Positions 46,643-57,962 are shown, counted from the first letter of the stretch. The stretch: DNA of 64,000 nt from Zea mays (GCF_902167145.1 NC_050105.1:124513898-124577897), one strand, 5' to 3'. Numbers and translations are program-made. The notes: generated by a model not told the origin, from the letters alone.

Positions 46643-46736
46643 TATGTGGTGCCCTCGCTGAGTCTATGTAACTGTAACTTGTATTGTAATGTGGCCTGTT
46701 GGCCGTTTTCGCATACTTGTGCTAATCTGGCTGCAC

Positions 46737-47140
46737 CCTTAGGCGACTTTTGCGTGGAGTGTCGATTGGCGTACTTATCGCGCTTATCCGGTTGCATCCT
46801 CGGGCGACTTTTGCGCGGAGTGTCTTTTTAGTAAAAGACTTTGATTGACGCACTTATTGTGCTTGTCCGGCTGCACCCTTAGGCGACTTTTGCATGGAGT
46901 GTCTTTTTAATAAAAGACTTCGATTGACGCACTTGTTGTGCTATTCCGGCTACACCCTTGGGCGACTTTTGCATGGAGTGTCTTTTTAATAAAAGACTTT
47001 GACTGACGCATGCACTTGTTGTGCTATTCCGGCTGCACCCTTGGGCGACTTTTGCATGGAGTGTCTTTTTAATAAAAGACTTCGACTGACGCACTTGTTG
47101 TGCTATTCCGACTGCACCCTTGGGTGACTTTTGCGCGGAG
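46737..47140. repeat. E4 tandem array, ~80-bp unit with AATAAA hairpin
   Basis: Six GGCGACTTTTGC-type units start at about 46742, 46802, 46882, 46961, 47043 and 47123 (spacing 60, then about 80). Each central unit contains the foldback GTCTTTTTAATAAAAGAC, with 7-bp arms and an AATAAA on the plus strand. It lies between the converging ends of the antisense gene and the integrase. From 47141 to 47397 I see nothing else. Confidence 0.88.
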
Positions 47141-47397
47141 TGTCACACGCGAGGGTAGTCTACGCTACCTGTCACGGTGACTTCGAATTGGTTGAATGCC
47201 AAAGACCGTCGAAGCGGTCTTTTTCAATGTTGCATCTGAGTTTTTATTTTTGCGGGGGCTTTTGCTGTTGTATTACATGGCTCCGCCTCGTTAAAAACCT
47301 CACCCCTAGGGAGGAAAAGAGTGCAGGATGGAATAACATTGTTTACTGAATTACAAGGGCGCGTGGGTCCTGATGTTTAAACAAAAAATTCCAGAGA

Positions 47398-47900
47398 TTG
47401 TCAATGTTCCAGGAGTGCTCTAAGTCTTCGCCGGAAGGCGTTACTAGCCTGTATGCGTTGGGGGATACCTTCGACTTGACGATGAATGGACCCTCCCATT
47501 TCGGCTCCAGCTTGCCCCATGATTCTGTCCGGGTGGTCCGGACGAGTATGAGGTCTCCTTTGTTGAACTCTCTTGGGACAACCGCGTTGTCACGCTAGGC
47601 CTTGGTTTGAGACTGATATTTGTTGAGGGCCTGTAGGGCGAGGACGCAGTCTCCATCGATGAGATCTTTGGACGTTGGTTCGTCGACATCGAGAAGTGCT
47701 AATGTGCTTGTCTAGGGCAACCCAAGCTTTATCTCTTGCGGCGTCATGGCCTCGTATCCATACAATAAACGAAATGGTGTGAATCCGGTTGCCCAGCATT
47801 CTGTCGTGTTTAGGGCCCAGACCACTTCAGGTAGTTGGTCGGCCCATTTGCCCTTTTTGTCGTCGAGAAGTCTTTTCTTGATGGCAGTGAAAATCTTGCC
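47398..47900 (-). pseudogene. E4 integrase C-terminal part
   Basis: Continues the integrase after E5: FTAIKKRLLDDKKGKW, ELLYGYEAM-like region (LLYGYEAMTPQEI), then, after stops at 47710 and about 47597, FNKGDLILVRTTRTESWGKLEPKWEGPF of the C-terminal domain. Bases 47896-47900 (TTGCC) are one copy of the E5 target duplication. Confidence 0.88.
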
Positions 47901-48573
47901 TGTTGGGGGCCTTCGTCTTCCGAAGGTCCTCAAAAACATGATTAACAATGTTTCCCAAGCGTAATATATGTACAGGAACCTTCGGACTCGGGATGAAGCT
48001 ATACACAATATGGAAATCAGGGTCGGAACGAAGGTAAAACCAGCGCCGAAGCTGAGCGCAAGGGAGCTTCGGCTCGGCAACAGAAAAAGGAACCAACTTA
48101 AGGAGGAAAAGGCTATCTAGTCCTCGACAGATTATTATTGAGTTAATAGTGATCATGAAGGGCATGAATGTAATTTCACACAGGCTGCGTCCTGTGCCTA
48201 TAAATATATGAACAGTACCCCCGTACTATTCACGCTGACTTGTACTCGCTCGTGCGTCACGCTTGTACCTTTGCCTTCTGTCAAGCCGAAGGTACAAATG
48301 TAATTCAATATTGTTCTTATTCATTCATGATTATATAATAAAAAATATATTAACAGTGTCATATGATTATTCATATTATTTCTCATGTTTCATATACTTC
48401 ATCTTTCATTAATATATGCTGTGGTGATGAAGGTACGTCCTTCATGACCTTCGTCCGAAGATCGTTATATCCTTAGGGAAATAATGCTTCGAAGGATGAA
48501 GGGCATTAACCATTAACCTATTTTTGTGTTGCCTTGTTCTTAATTCATAGCATATGAGAACAAGTCCCCAACA
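47901..48573 (+). mobile_element. E5 5' LTR
   Basis: 673 bp, TGTTGGGGGCCTTCG to CCCCAACA. TATAAATA at 48199-48206 is a likely promoter (partner 54998-55005), and AATAAAA near 48340 a possible poly(A) signal. It is rich in CTTCG/CGAAG motifs. Confidence 0.92.
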
Positions 48574-48574
48574 T

Positions 48575-48588
48575 TGGCACCCACTTCC
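48575..48588 (+). other. E5 primer-binding site
   Basis: TGGCACCCACTTCC starts one base after the 5' LTR. It resembles the TGGCGCC-type PBS of E4. Confidence 0.65.
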
Positions 48589-48633
48589 GGTGTACTCACT
48601 TCCACAACCTTCGGCAAAGCATCAACCTTCGTC

Positions 48634-50175
48634 ATGCCACCGAAGAAGATAACAGCGCCAGCGGCTGCACTGCAGCCACTGGACACAAACCAAGACACTC
48701 TCTCCCTCCGAAAGGCCAGAAGCCAAAAGAGGAAGGCCACCAGTCCAACACTTCAGGAGGAAGAGTTGGACCAGGAGATCAGGGACCTAGAAATCATTCA
48801 CCAGCAGGTACAAAGGAAAAAGGAGAAGATGGCTCGGCTGGCCGACCTTCAGAAGAAGATCGACGAAGCTACCGAGGAAGTGCATCATCTTACTCAAGAT
48901 GATCACGACCGAAGGCCCCAACACCGAGAGCTTCGTCAAGAGGGCTCATTCAATGAAGATGAATGGTACGATGATTTTAATCATGGTACCTTTGCTTTTG
49001 ATGATGCTTCTCCCTTGGTAGCAGAATTGCAGGCTATCCCATGGCCACAATCCTACAAGCCACCCCAGCTACCCATGTACGATGGGCACTCAGACCCAAA
49101 ACAGTTCTTGATGAGCTATGAGGCAACAATATCCTCATACGGAGGCAACACAACTGTCATGGCCAAGTCCTTTGTCATGGCAGTCCGAAACGTGGCCCAA
49201 ACATGGTATTCTTCTCTTCGGCCAGGGACAATCACGTCATGGCAGAAGCTCAAGGACATGCTGGTTACCAGTTTTCAAGGCTTTCAGACGAAGTCAGTCA
49301 CAGCTCAGGCCTTGTTCTAGTGCACACAAGACCATGAGGAATACCTTCAGGCGTATGTCCAAAGGTTCTTACAACTGAGAGAACAAGCACCCACAGTGCC
49401 TAATGAAATTGTCATTAAGGCCATGATCTAGGGTCTTCGACCGGGACCTACGGCTCAATACTTTGCCAGGAAGCCCCCAGACTCTGGAGAAGCTGCTTCA
49501 GAAAATGGATGAATACATCCGGGCTGACAACGACTTCCACCAAAGAAGAGAGGAAGCTTACAGATTTTCTGAGATGACTAGGGGCTTTGGAGTAAGAATC
49601 CATCCTAGGCATGTCAGATCAATCCACAGCTCCAGTCACAATGATGACAAAGGAAGCTAGCTTCAGAGGCCACAGCACACCTCACAGTCTTCGGGACAGC
49701 AGCAAAGTTCCTTCAGGCCACCAGCTCCAAGGGGCAGAGACGGCAGGGGCTTCGGAGGAAGATATGGCGATCAGCCCAGGAAAATTTATTGCTTATTCTA
49801 TGGTGAGGACAAGGGCCACACTACAAGAACATGCTAAATCACTATTATGAAGCAAAAGGAGATCGTCGAAGCCGAAGCTCGGCAGAATCAGCCAAAGCAG
49901 GTCTTGCACATTGCTTCGTGCCACTCTCCTTACATACCAGAATACGTGGGCAATCAACGTGCAACCTTTGTTGCTTCAAAAAGCCATTCATAGGCTTCTT
50001 GGCCTCAGCTTCCACCGCCACCACCACTACAACCCACTTATTCTCGAAGCCGACAGCCAGAAGGGTGCCAACACTCTCAGCAACAACGTGACTTCAGAGA
50101 GGAGTCTGAAGCCCGTACAGTCAACAGTACCGTACCAGAGTCAAAGCACATATACTAAGCAATATCCTACTTCCT
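48634..50175 (+). pseudogene. E5 gag
   Basis: Start chosen at MPPKKITAPAAALQP (48634) rather than the upstream ATG overlapping the PBS region. A coiled coil follows (ELDQEIRDLEIIHQQVQRKKEKM), then the Retrotrans_gag domain: YDGHSDPKQFLMSYEATISSYGG, AKSFVMAVRNVAQTWYSSL, TSWQKLKDMLVTSFQGF. A TAG at 49318-49320, a second TAG near 49430 and a frameshift near 49460 break it. Later DEYIRADNDFHQRREEAYRF and a zinc-finger-like GEDKGHTTRTC remain recognisable. No pol follows. Confidence 0.88.
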
Positions 50176-50324
50176 AAATGCTTTTATATTCTAGGTTATT
50201 TTGTTTTTTGAATAAGGAACAAGCAGTGACAACTTAGTTTTATTTTTCTTGTAATGATTTTGCTTCTACCAGAATGAAATATATCTTTTTCACAGACTTA
50301 CGAAGTTTAAAAGTCACGAAGCTC

Positions 50325-50725
50325 AAAAGTTACGAAGCTCAAAAGATGTTCCTAAGGGAAAGCAGAGATAAAATTACCGAAGCTACAAAAAGTCATTCCT
50401 AAGGGAGCGCAGCGTAAGTCTTGTGCTCAAAAGACGTTCCTAAGGGAATGGAGCTAAAATTACCGAAGCTACAAAAAGTCGTTCCTAAGGGAGCGTAGCA
50501 TAAGTTTTCTGCTCAAAAGTCGTTCCAAAAGGAATGCAGAGCCAAATACCGCCGAAATATAAGACGAAGAAGTTCAAAAGTCGTTCCTAAGGGGATGCAG
50601 AACTTATACCGCTGAAATAGAAGGCGAAGAAGTTCAAAAGACGTTCCTAAGGGGATGCAAAACTTATATCACCGAAATAAAAGGTTAAGAAGCTCAAAAG
50701 ACGTTCCTAAGGGGATGCAGAGCTT
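50325..50725. repeat. E5 tandem array with GTTCCTAAGGG core
   Basis: At least eight GTTCCTAAGGG-like cores occur at about 50348, 50395, 50436, 50481, 50522, 50583, 50643 and 50703. Spacing is first 41-47 bp and then 60 bp, with GAAG(C/T)TCAAAAG between. It lies between the converging gag and antisense gene ends, the same place as the E4 array. Confidence 0.85.
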
Positions 50726-51299
50726 GTGTGTTCCAGTGTGGATGTATGGGTGTGTGTCTTCGGCATCCTCTTCATTTTGCATCATATCATTACATCATTT
50801 TGCATAGCATCACATCATACATCATATTGCCTCAATGATACTAGAATTGAATACGAAGCTCATCTTCGACAAATGCTTCGTCAAAATAAAAAGGTGCTAA
50901 GGCACGAAGTAAGTTTTGGGAGATACAGTTTTATCAGCCTTGTTACAAGAAGGGATCTCTTTTTACAAAGCACAAGTATCTTTCTTTACGAAGCATGGAT
51001 CTTTTTCTTTACGAAGCATGAAAAGAAGGGAAGGTGTTTTTTTCGCCGAAGGCTCAAAACGGTATGTGTGTAAATTTCATGCATCGCAAAGAAATAAACT
51101 GTAATAATTTACATATTCAACTTAGCATTACATACTCCAGATATTACAAAGTTTTGTCATAATAGAAATCTAATCTTCCTCCATTTGTTACATACATCAA
51201 GCTTTTCAAAGTGTTTATTACAATAAAATCTATTCCTCTTTAAGGACTTTCTCTACAACTTCGTTCAGCAATTTATTGACGACTTCGTCGACAATGGAT
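50726..51299. other. E5 non-coding between repeat array and antisense gene end
   Basis: AT-rich. On the minus strand AATAAA (near 51209) lies downstream of the antisense stop and could serve as its poly(A) signal. A short plus-strand frame (50726-51073) looks random. Confidence 0.5.
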
Positions 51300-54200
51300 T
51301 CAGCCATGTTTATTGTTCAACACTTCCTTTATTTTTGGATCAGCTAGGGGATCGAACGGTTTCGGCGGCGGAGATAATTCAGCTGAAGTAGGAAAAAATA
51401 ATTAGTCTGAAGCTACAAAAACAAATGCCGAAGCTAAAAACCAAAAATAATACCTATACGCTTTTCGCGCTCAGCAGCTTCTTCAGCTCGCCTTGCTTTT
51501 GCTCGGGCGTCATGGGTGTCTTTTTCACTTTTATTTATAATTTCATGGGCCATCTCTCGACCACCATTCACCCAGACATTATTGTAAAATTTCCCGCCCA
51601 TCAAGGTTGCTTCAGCTGAAGGATCCTTCGTGTCATCTACGGAGAAGGTAGCTTCAACCTAGGCCATGGTCTTAATGTGATCACATCCCGCCTTCTCTAA
51701 GATGGCTAAAATTCCCCACGCACCGAAAAACGCGCAAACATCCCCACGATCACTCAAAATCTCTTCGAAGGTTTCGGCTTCTCCACTTATCCATTCAACA
51801 ACGCCTTCGGGGTCGCCTCTTATGAAGTTTTCTTCGGTAGAATAGGCGCCCACTTTGGCGAAGCTAGCTTTTATTTTCTTTACGCAGTCTAGAGACTTCT
51901 CAAAGCACCTTTCCTTGGATGCGTGAAGTTCTTCAACATTTTTCTCTAGATAATTTTTCCAGTATTCACTGATTTCTTGATTAGTTTGAGCGACTGCGCA
52001 TTTTTCCTTAGCTTCAGCCAGTTGCCTCCGAAGATCTTCAATTTCTGTTTTCTGAGCTTCGGCCTGAGCTTTATAGCTAGCTTCGTCTTCCTTCACTTTG
52101 TTTACTAGAGAAATTTAGATTTTGTCTTTTTCAAGACCTTCGTTTCTCAATTCAATCACCTCTGAACGAAGGTTGTTCAAAGCCATCGTATAGCCTTCAT
52201 CTTTAATATTTTTCTGCGTCCTAAGGGCATTACTAAGAATTAAGCCCTGCAAGAGGAGGAAAAAATTGAGTATGACAAATAAAATACTTCATTCTCAAAT
52301 TCGAAATTAGCTTTTATACCTTTATACTAGTGTATGCTAGGCTGTCAGCAAGTTCATCCTTCGATAAAACTGAAAGGCCTTCTTCCAGCTTCGGGAATCC
52401 TATGCTCTTACCCATTTCCCGGCAAACGGATATTTCTTTGTTATCCGGGAGGCAGTACAGAAAATCTTCTTCATTACTACCATTGAACACTAACGCCCCC
52501 TTCGGATATTTCAATTTTTGGGCGTAGTGTTGGGCTTCTAGTATTTCTTCTTGCGATAGTCCTTTTCCCGAAGCATGACGAATGATGTAATCAGCGCTTT
52601 TGTTCGAAGCTTCGGGAGCAGCAGCTTCGATCTTTTCAGATGCAATCTGCTCTGACGTCTTTTCCTCAGGCGTAGCAGGCTCTGTCTCAGTGAGCACTGA
52701 AGGCCCAGCTTCGGATTCAGTTTGAATTTGCGTAGCTTCGGCTTCTGCTTGCCTAGTTTTGGCTTCGGCCTACGTTTTTGTAGCTTCAGCAACTTTCTTT
52801 GTAGCAGCAGGGCTCAAGACCTTCGTAGTTTCAAGCACAGCATCAAGCACGTTGGCCATCCTCCTCCTCTTGGGAGTTGCGGCAAAAGTTTTTTGCACCT
52901 TCGACAAACCTGCCGCTCCCGGTGGATTTAGGATTTCTGGCATTTTTGTCACTCTTTCCACCTATGGCTCTTTGGCCTTATTATCTTCAGCCTTGGCTAG
53001 CCCAACTGTAGTTACCTTCGGTACTACAGTCGGCTCTTCAGTGCTCTGCATAATTGGAACAATTTCTTTTACTTTGGCAGCTGAAGAGGTCCCTTCGCAA
53101 ATTCAGGTATCACGGCTGGTTCAATATAACGCGGCCGGTGAGTCAGAACCTTCATCTTCTTGCCCTTTGGCTCAGCTGTGATAGCCAAAGCAGCAATCTT
53201 TCTCTTTTTCCCTTGCCCTCACAGCGGGTAGCAATAGTCCTCGAAAGCTTTTCTTGTTCCGACCCTCGAAAGCTGCAGACAAGGCATTGTCCTCGGCCTT
53301 GGAGTATGCCCCAAGTAGCTCGTCGCTAGTAGTTTCAATGCACTTCAGCCAGTCATCATTTGGCTCATCAAACTTATACCCAAACCTGAAGGTATACTTC
53401 AATCGGACTAAACCACCCTCACTGGAATCAGTGATGGTCTCCTTCGGCATTTCCCAGCTCTCCACAAGCGGCCATACCCTGAAGGCTATATGTTCTTGAA
53501 TCAAATGTCTTGTACCAATGAAGGAGCAAACAGTGCTGAAAGCCCTCTAACACGCTTCGACAGCGTCATCAATGTCCAACTTTAGCCTTCGCAGGCCAAA
53601 GCCGGACCAGATGGGGCGCTGGATGATTTCTTTAATATCTTCCCTTGCCTTTAAATCATTCTTCACATAAAACCATTCTTCCATCCAGGCTCCGAGCCAT
53701 CTCTTCTGAAATGTTGGCACTGTGTGGCTTGCGTTGGGGCGAGCGATAAATCCATAACAACCGAAGTTGTTGTGGTACTGTTCTTTACCAATGGCCTTCG
53801 TCTCATATAAAAGTTCGTGCATACTGCAGAAGCACTTCGCGCTTGGCTCTAGCCCTTGACTCCTTACTGCCCAGACAAAAATCCCCATCCTCATTATAGC
53901 GTCGGGGGTGATCTAATGAAGGAAGACCTGGAATATCTTCAGCACTTCAACAACAAACTTGCTTAAAGACAACCGAAGACCAGCCTTAAAAAAGCTTTGG
54001 TAGATAACAACTTCATTCTCCTCAGGGGCAGGGGCCGTGTTGTCTCCGCCAACTCTCACAATAAACATGTCGTGAAAGTACCTTCCTCTCATATTGTCAA
54101 GGTGACTCTGTTTAATATGTTTAATAGTCAATTTCCCGAAGACAGTATGGCTTGGTCGCTAGGGCCGATCTTCGGAATCTTCGTCTCCACTCTTCACATC

Positions 54201-54404
54201 ATAACTATCACTGTCATCAGTATCTTCAGACAAACCTTCTAGAATCTCTTTAGTAATCTTCTCTGTGTTTGTTCTTGACATGGATTCAACAAACCCGGCG
54301 ATAAAAGGATCCGCGGTTTTCTTTTCTTCAAACACCTTCGTCTCCTTAGTGGGTTTTGTTTCTGTAGTCATTTTCTTTTCCTCCATCATCTTCTCCCCAG
54401 ACAT
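51300..54404 (-). pseudogene. E5 antisense spliced gene (Transposase_28-like, coiled coil)
   Basis: Minus-strand gene opposite to gag. From the ATG at 54404 (MSGEKMMEEKK) one frame runs to 52320, with the Transposase_28-like domain (VVIYQSFFKAGLRLSLSKF, ITPDAIMRMGIFVWAV), then a WMEEWFYVKNDLK block like that of the E4 gene. Alanine/lysine-rich segments follow. A 73-nt intron (52319-52247; GTATAA...TTGCAG) leads into a different genomic frame exactly as required. That exon is coiled coil (IEDLRRQLAEAKEKCAV). A second 71-nt intron (51453-51383) joins a short last exon ending at TGA 51302-51300, again in phase. Several nonsense codons (54159, 53913, 53547, 53172, 51659) break it. Its function is unknown. 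Confidence 0.75.
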
Positions 54405-54537
54405 GGTGAAACGCGGCTTTTAACCGAAGCTCAAAAAGCGTGAAAGTCTAGCAAGCGCTAGTAAGCAAGAGCTAAGAGTTTGAGAAAATAATGCAAATGG
54501 CAGAAACAGCGTATCAAATGCTGCCGGTGTGAGTTCA

Positions 54538-54545
54538 TATTTATA
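54538..54545 (-). promoter_or_regulatory. TATA box of E5 antisense gene
   Basis: The minus strand reads GGCGTATAAATATGAAC about 135 bp upstream of the ATG at 54404, inside the element and not in the LTR. A start near 54510 would fit. Confidence 0.6.
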
Positions 54546-54688
54546 CGCCTAGCACGCTATAACTTGGAGGGCCCTGGCTGTCATTGATTGTTGCTATTCT
54601 AGCAAAGGGAAGGTGTTTTCTCGGACCTTCGGCTTAAGGCCTTCGTTCACGTCGCAGTCCGAATTCGTTGTTATAACAAATTAATACT

Positions 54689-54700
54689 GCGAGGGACTAC
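54689..54700 (+). other. E5 putative polypurine tract
   Basis: GCGAGGGACTAC lies directly before the 3' LTR. It is short and imperfect. Confidence 0.45.
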
Positions 54701-56285
54701 TGTTGGGGGCCTTCGTCTTCCGAAGGTCCTCAAAAACATGATTAACAATGTTTCTCAAGCGTAATATATGTACAGGAACCTTCGGACTCGGGATGAAGCT
54801 ATACACAATATGGAAATCAGGGTCGGAACGAAGGTTGAACAAGCGCCGAAGCTGAGCGCAAGGGAGCTTCGGCTCGGCAACAAAAAAGGAACCGACTTAA
54901 GGAGGAAAAGGCTATCTAGTCCTCGATAGATTATTATTGAGTTAATAGTGATCATGAAGGGCATGAATGTAATTTCACACAGGCTGTGTCTTGTGCCTAT
55001 AAATAGATAAACAGTTCCCTCGTACTGTTCACGCTGACTTGTGCTCGCTCGTGCGTCATGTTTAGGGATGAAAACGATTTCGGAATTTTTCGGTATTCCG
55101 GAAACCGATTTCGAAATTTTTCGGTCGGATTCACCGGTAACGGTATTTTTTGAAAACGGAATCGGTTTTTGGAATTTTCTATCGGAATCGGTATCAGAAT
55201 CGGCGTGGTGTTTTACCGACCGTTTCCTTCAGTTACCGGTTTTGTCGGAAATTACCGGATTTGTGTCTCGGAATTTTCCGGAACTGTGTCTCGAAATTTT
55301 TTGGAATTGTGTCGGAATTTTCCAGCATGTGATTTTTCGCATCGCCTATACGTCTTTAGATAAGAATTACTTATTTTTGTATTTTTTGGACGCCTTAAGA
55401 TTTTTTTGGGATAGATGGTTTAAAAAGGCAGTTGAGATTAACGATTCGGTCTTTTCCACACACTAGGTTTTAGGATTTTCCTGTGAGGTTGTGAAAAACT
55501 CTTTATGTGAGGAAAATTTATTTCATAAGTAAGAATGCCATGTCAGCTAGATCGAGTGGATATTGTGAATTGTGAACTTTGAGTCTGTGAACATGTGATC
55601 TTTATGAGCTTGTTATACTGTGAACTTATTGTATCGTGAACTTGTGGTCTTTGTAAACTTTTTATATTATAAATTTGTGATCCTTGTAAACTTGTTATAT
55701 TGTGAACTTGTTATATCATGAATTGTGAACTTGTGATCTTTGTGATCTTTTGTCAACTTTATTGTTTTGTGAAGTTTGATATGTTTACCGATCGTATTTT
55801 AGATTTCGACCGTTATCGGTGTATTTTCCGCACCAAACTTTCGTTTCCGATGTTTCCGAAGTACCGATATCGTTTCCATTTCCGGAGTTACCATTTTCGA
55901 TTTTGTTTCCGATAAAAAATATGAAAACGGTAATGGTTTTAGTGTTTACCGACCGTTTCCATCTCTAGTCACGCTTGTACCTTTGCCTTCTGTCAAGCCG
56001 AAGGTACAAATGTAATTCAATATTGTTCTTATTCATTCATGATTATATAATAAAAAATATATTAATGGTGTCATATGATTATTCATGTTATTTCTCATGT
56101 TTCATATACTTTATCTTTCATTAATATATGCTGTGATGATGAAGGTACGTCCTTCATGACCTTCGTCTGAAGATCGTTATATCCTTAGGGAAATAATGCT
56201 TCAAAGGACGAAGGGCATTAACCATTAACCTATTTTTGTGTTGCCTTGTTCTTAATTCATAGCATATGAGAACAAGTCCCCAACA
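54701..56285 (+). mobile_element. E5 3' LTR, interrupted by hAT
   Basis: Removing the 905-bp hAT and its 8-bp duplication leaves 672 bp, matching the 673-bp 5' LTR. TATAAATA is at 54998-55005. Confidence 0.92.
55063..55967. mobile_element. Non-autonomous hAT element in E5 LTR
   Basis: 905 bp with terminal inverted repeats TAGGGATGAAAACG and (inverted right end) TAGAGATGGAAACG, 12 of 14 matching. It is flanked by GTCATGTT (55055-55062) and GTCACGCT (55968-55975), an 8-bp duplication differing at two sites. The undisturbed site in the partner LTR reads GTCACGCT. Subterminal TTTCGG/CCGAAA and ACCGACCG motifs are dense. The interior is AT-rich with repeated TTGTGAACTTGT; no transposase is encoded. 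Confidence 0.88.
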
Positions 56286-56851
56286 TTGCCGTTGGCACGC
56301 TCGACGACACCGTTGGATTGCGGGTGGTACACTGAGGCGAAGACAGGCTTGGTGCTGATGGAGAAACAGAAATCCCTGAAGTCTTGGCTGTCAAACTGTT
56401 TGCCGTTATCGACTGTGAGTTCGGACGAGACTCCAAATCGGCAAACAATGTTTTGCCAGAAGAACTTTTGAGTGGTCTTCGATGTTATTGTGGATACTGC
56501 TCTGGCCTCGATCCACTTGGTGAAGTACTCGATGGCAACGAAGGTGAATTTGAGGTTCCCTTGAGCCGTAGGCAGCGGTCCGACAATATCCAGCCCCCAG
56601 CGTTGAAGTGGCCATGTGTGGGCATTTAGCTTGGTGAATTGCGAAGGGTTGCTCGAGCGAGGGGAAAACTTTTGGCATGCTTCGCAAGACCTCGTGACTC
56701 GATTTGTAGTATAGATTATTGCGGGCCAGTAAAATCCTTGACGGATCACCTTGGCAGCAAGGGCCCTGGGTCCTGAGTGGGAGCCGCAAGTTCCGCTGTG
56801 GACTTCGCGAAGGATTTGAATGCCTTCGGTTTCGGTCACGCACTTTAGCAT
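56286..56851 (-). pseudogene. E4 integrase zinc finger and core
   Basis: Minus strand: zinc finger EVHSGTCGSHSG ... CEACQKF, then the core WGLDIVGPLP (first Asp), VDNGKQFDS (second) and YHPQSNGVVERANG (Glu). E5 interrupts directly after. Between 56852 and 57057 only linker sequence is seen. Confidence 0.9.
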
Positions 56852-57057
56852 GGGCTGACTGATTCCCTTCTTGTACAGCTGGCCCCCGACTAGTGCGAAG
56901 TCCTAGCTTCGGTGCTTGAGGTGTTTGGCCTCATTGATATCACTTGGGTGGTAATGTCCTTGCAGATACAAAGTTATTGGGGCCCGCCAATCTTTAGTCA
57001 TGATGAGGTTGACAATGTGATGGCCTTCGGCGTCATTAGTTATTTGTAATTAGCCTT

Positions 57058-57962
57058 CTAGGTTGCGGACAGCTGGTGTGCTGATGACGTGGTAGAACAC
57101 GTTGGAGGCAAGGCCTCGCCTTTGGTCGCTGCCTTAGCCAGCGCGTCGGCCTCTTCGTTCCTGGCGTGGTCCACATGCTGTAGGGTGAAGCCCTTGAATT
57201 GTTTCTCGAGATTGCGAACATCTATGAGATATTGCATGAGCGCGGGGTCTTTTGCTGAGTATTCTTTTTCGACCTGGCTAACAACTACTTTGGAATATGT
57301 CCTGACTATGCATGTGGTGACACCGAGTGCTCGTAGTTTGCGAAGGCCCAGGATGACGACTTCATATTCTGCTATATTATTGGTGCATCTATCGGACTCC
57401 AAGGCGAAGCTAAGGCGTGCTTCGTATCTGTACTTGACGCCTGTGGGTGACGTGATAATTGCCGCTGTGCCTGCCCCGCATGGCACCACACGCCGTCGTA
57501 GTGGATGGTCCACACCTTCTCTGGAGACTCCTCTTGTTGCCATGTTAGCTCTGTCCAGTCAACGATGAAGTCTGCCAGGACCTGCGACTTGATCGTTGTC
57601 CTGGGTTCAAAGGTGATGTGGTACCCGGAGAGTTCGGCTGCCCATTTGGCGATTCGGACGGACGCCTCCGGGTTTCTGAACAGTTCTCCCAGGCCCCTGT
57701 CCGAGGTGACCCGCACCTTGAACGCCTCGAAGTAGTGGCGTAGCTTGCGCGATGCCATGACAAATGCGTATGAAATTTTTTCTAGTTCAGTCTTGTTGCA
57801 CTTGGAGGTCGTAAGGACTTCAGAGATGTAGTAGACTGGGCATTGCCGGGTCGTGCCCTCTCTGTCTTGCTCCTGGACTAGCGCTGCGCTGACTGCACAT
57901 GGCGAGGCTGCAATGTAGAGTAGCAAAGGCAGCGAGGGGTTGGGGCTAGCAAGAGTTTCCAA
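57058..57962 (-). pseudogene. E4 RNase H
   Basis: Two overlapping minus-strand frames (57962-57372 and 57543-57058) show a frameshift near 57490. Motifs: PCAVSAALVQEQ, CPVYYISEVLT, ELEKISYAFVMASRKLRHYF (RT connection), then CTNNIAEYEVVILGLRKLRALG and HVDHARNEEADALAKAA of the RNase H fold. Tat elements commonly carry both a connection-type and an additional RNase H domain here. Confidence 0.88.

Larger units (their letters stand above)
47901..56285 (+). mobile_element. E5: gag-only non-autonomous Tat-lineage element
   Basis: LTRs at 47901-48573 and 54701-56285, the latter interrupted by a hAT. Perfect TTGCC duplications flank it (47896-47900, 56286-56290). On the plus strand it has PBS and gag but no protease, RT, RNase H or integrase. 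The rest is a tandem array and a large antisense gene (51300-54404). LTRs differ by about 3% by eye. It must have relied on the pol of another Tat element. It lies opposite to E4, just after the integrase Glu codon region. Confidence 0.93.

Noticed and set aside
46737..47140. CRISPR-like array
   Set aside because: Units of ~80 bp are directly repeated with no unique spacers, in a plant retrotransposon.
55041..55466. Plus-strand open frames in the hAT
   Set aside because: Phe/Gly-rich translation of subterminal repeats, with no transposase motif.
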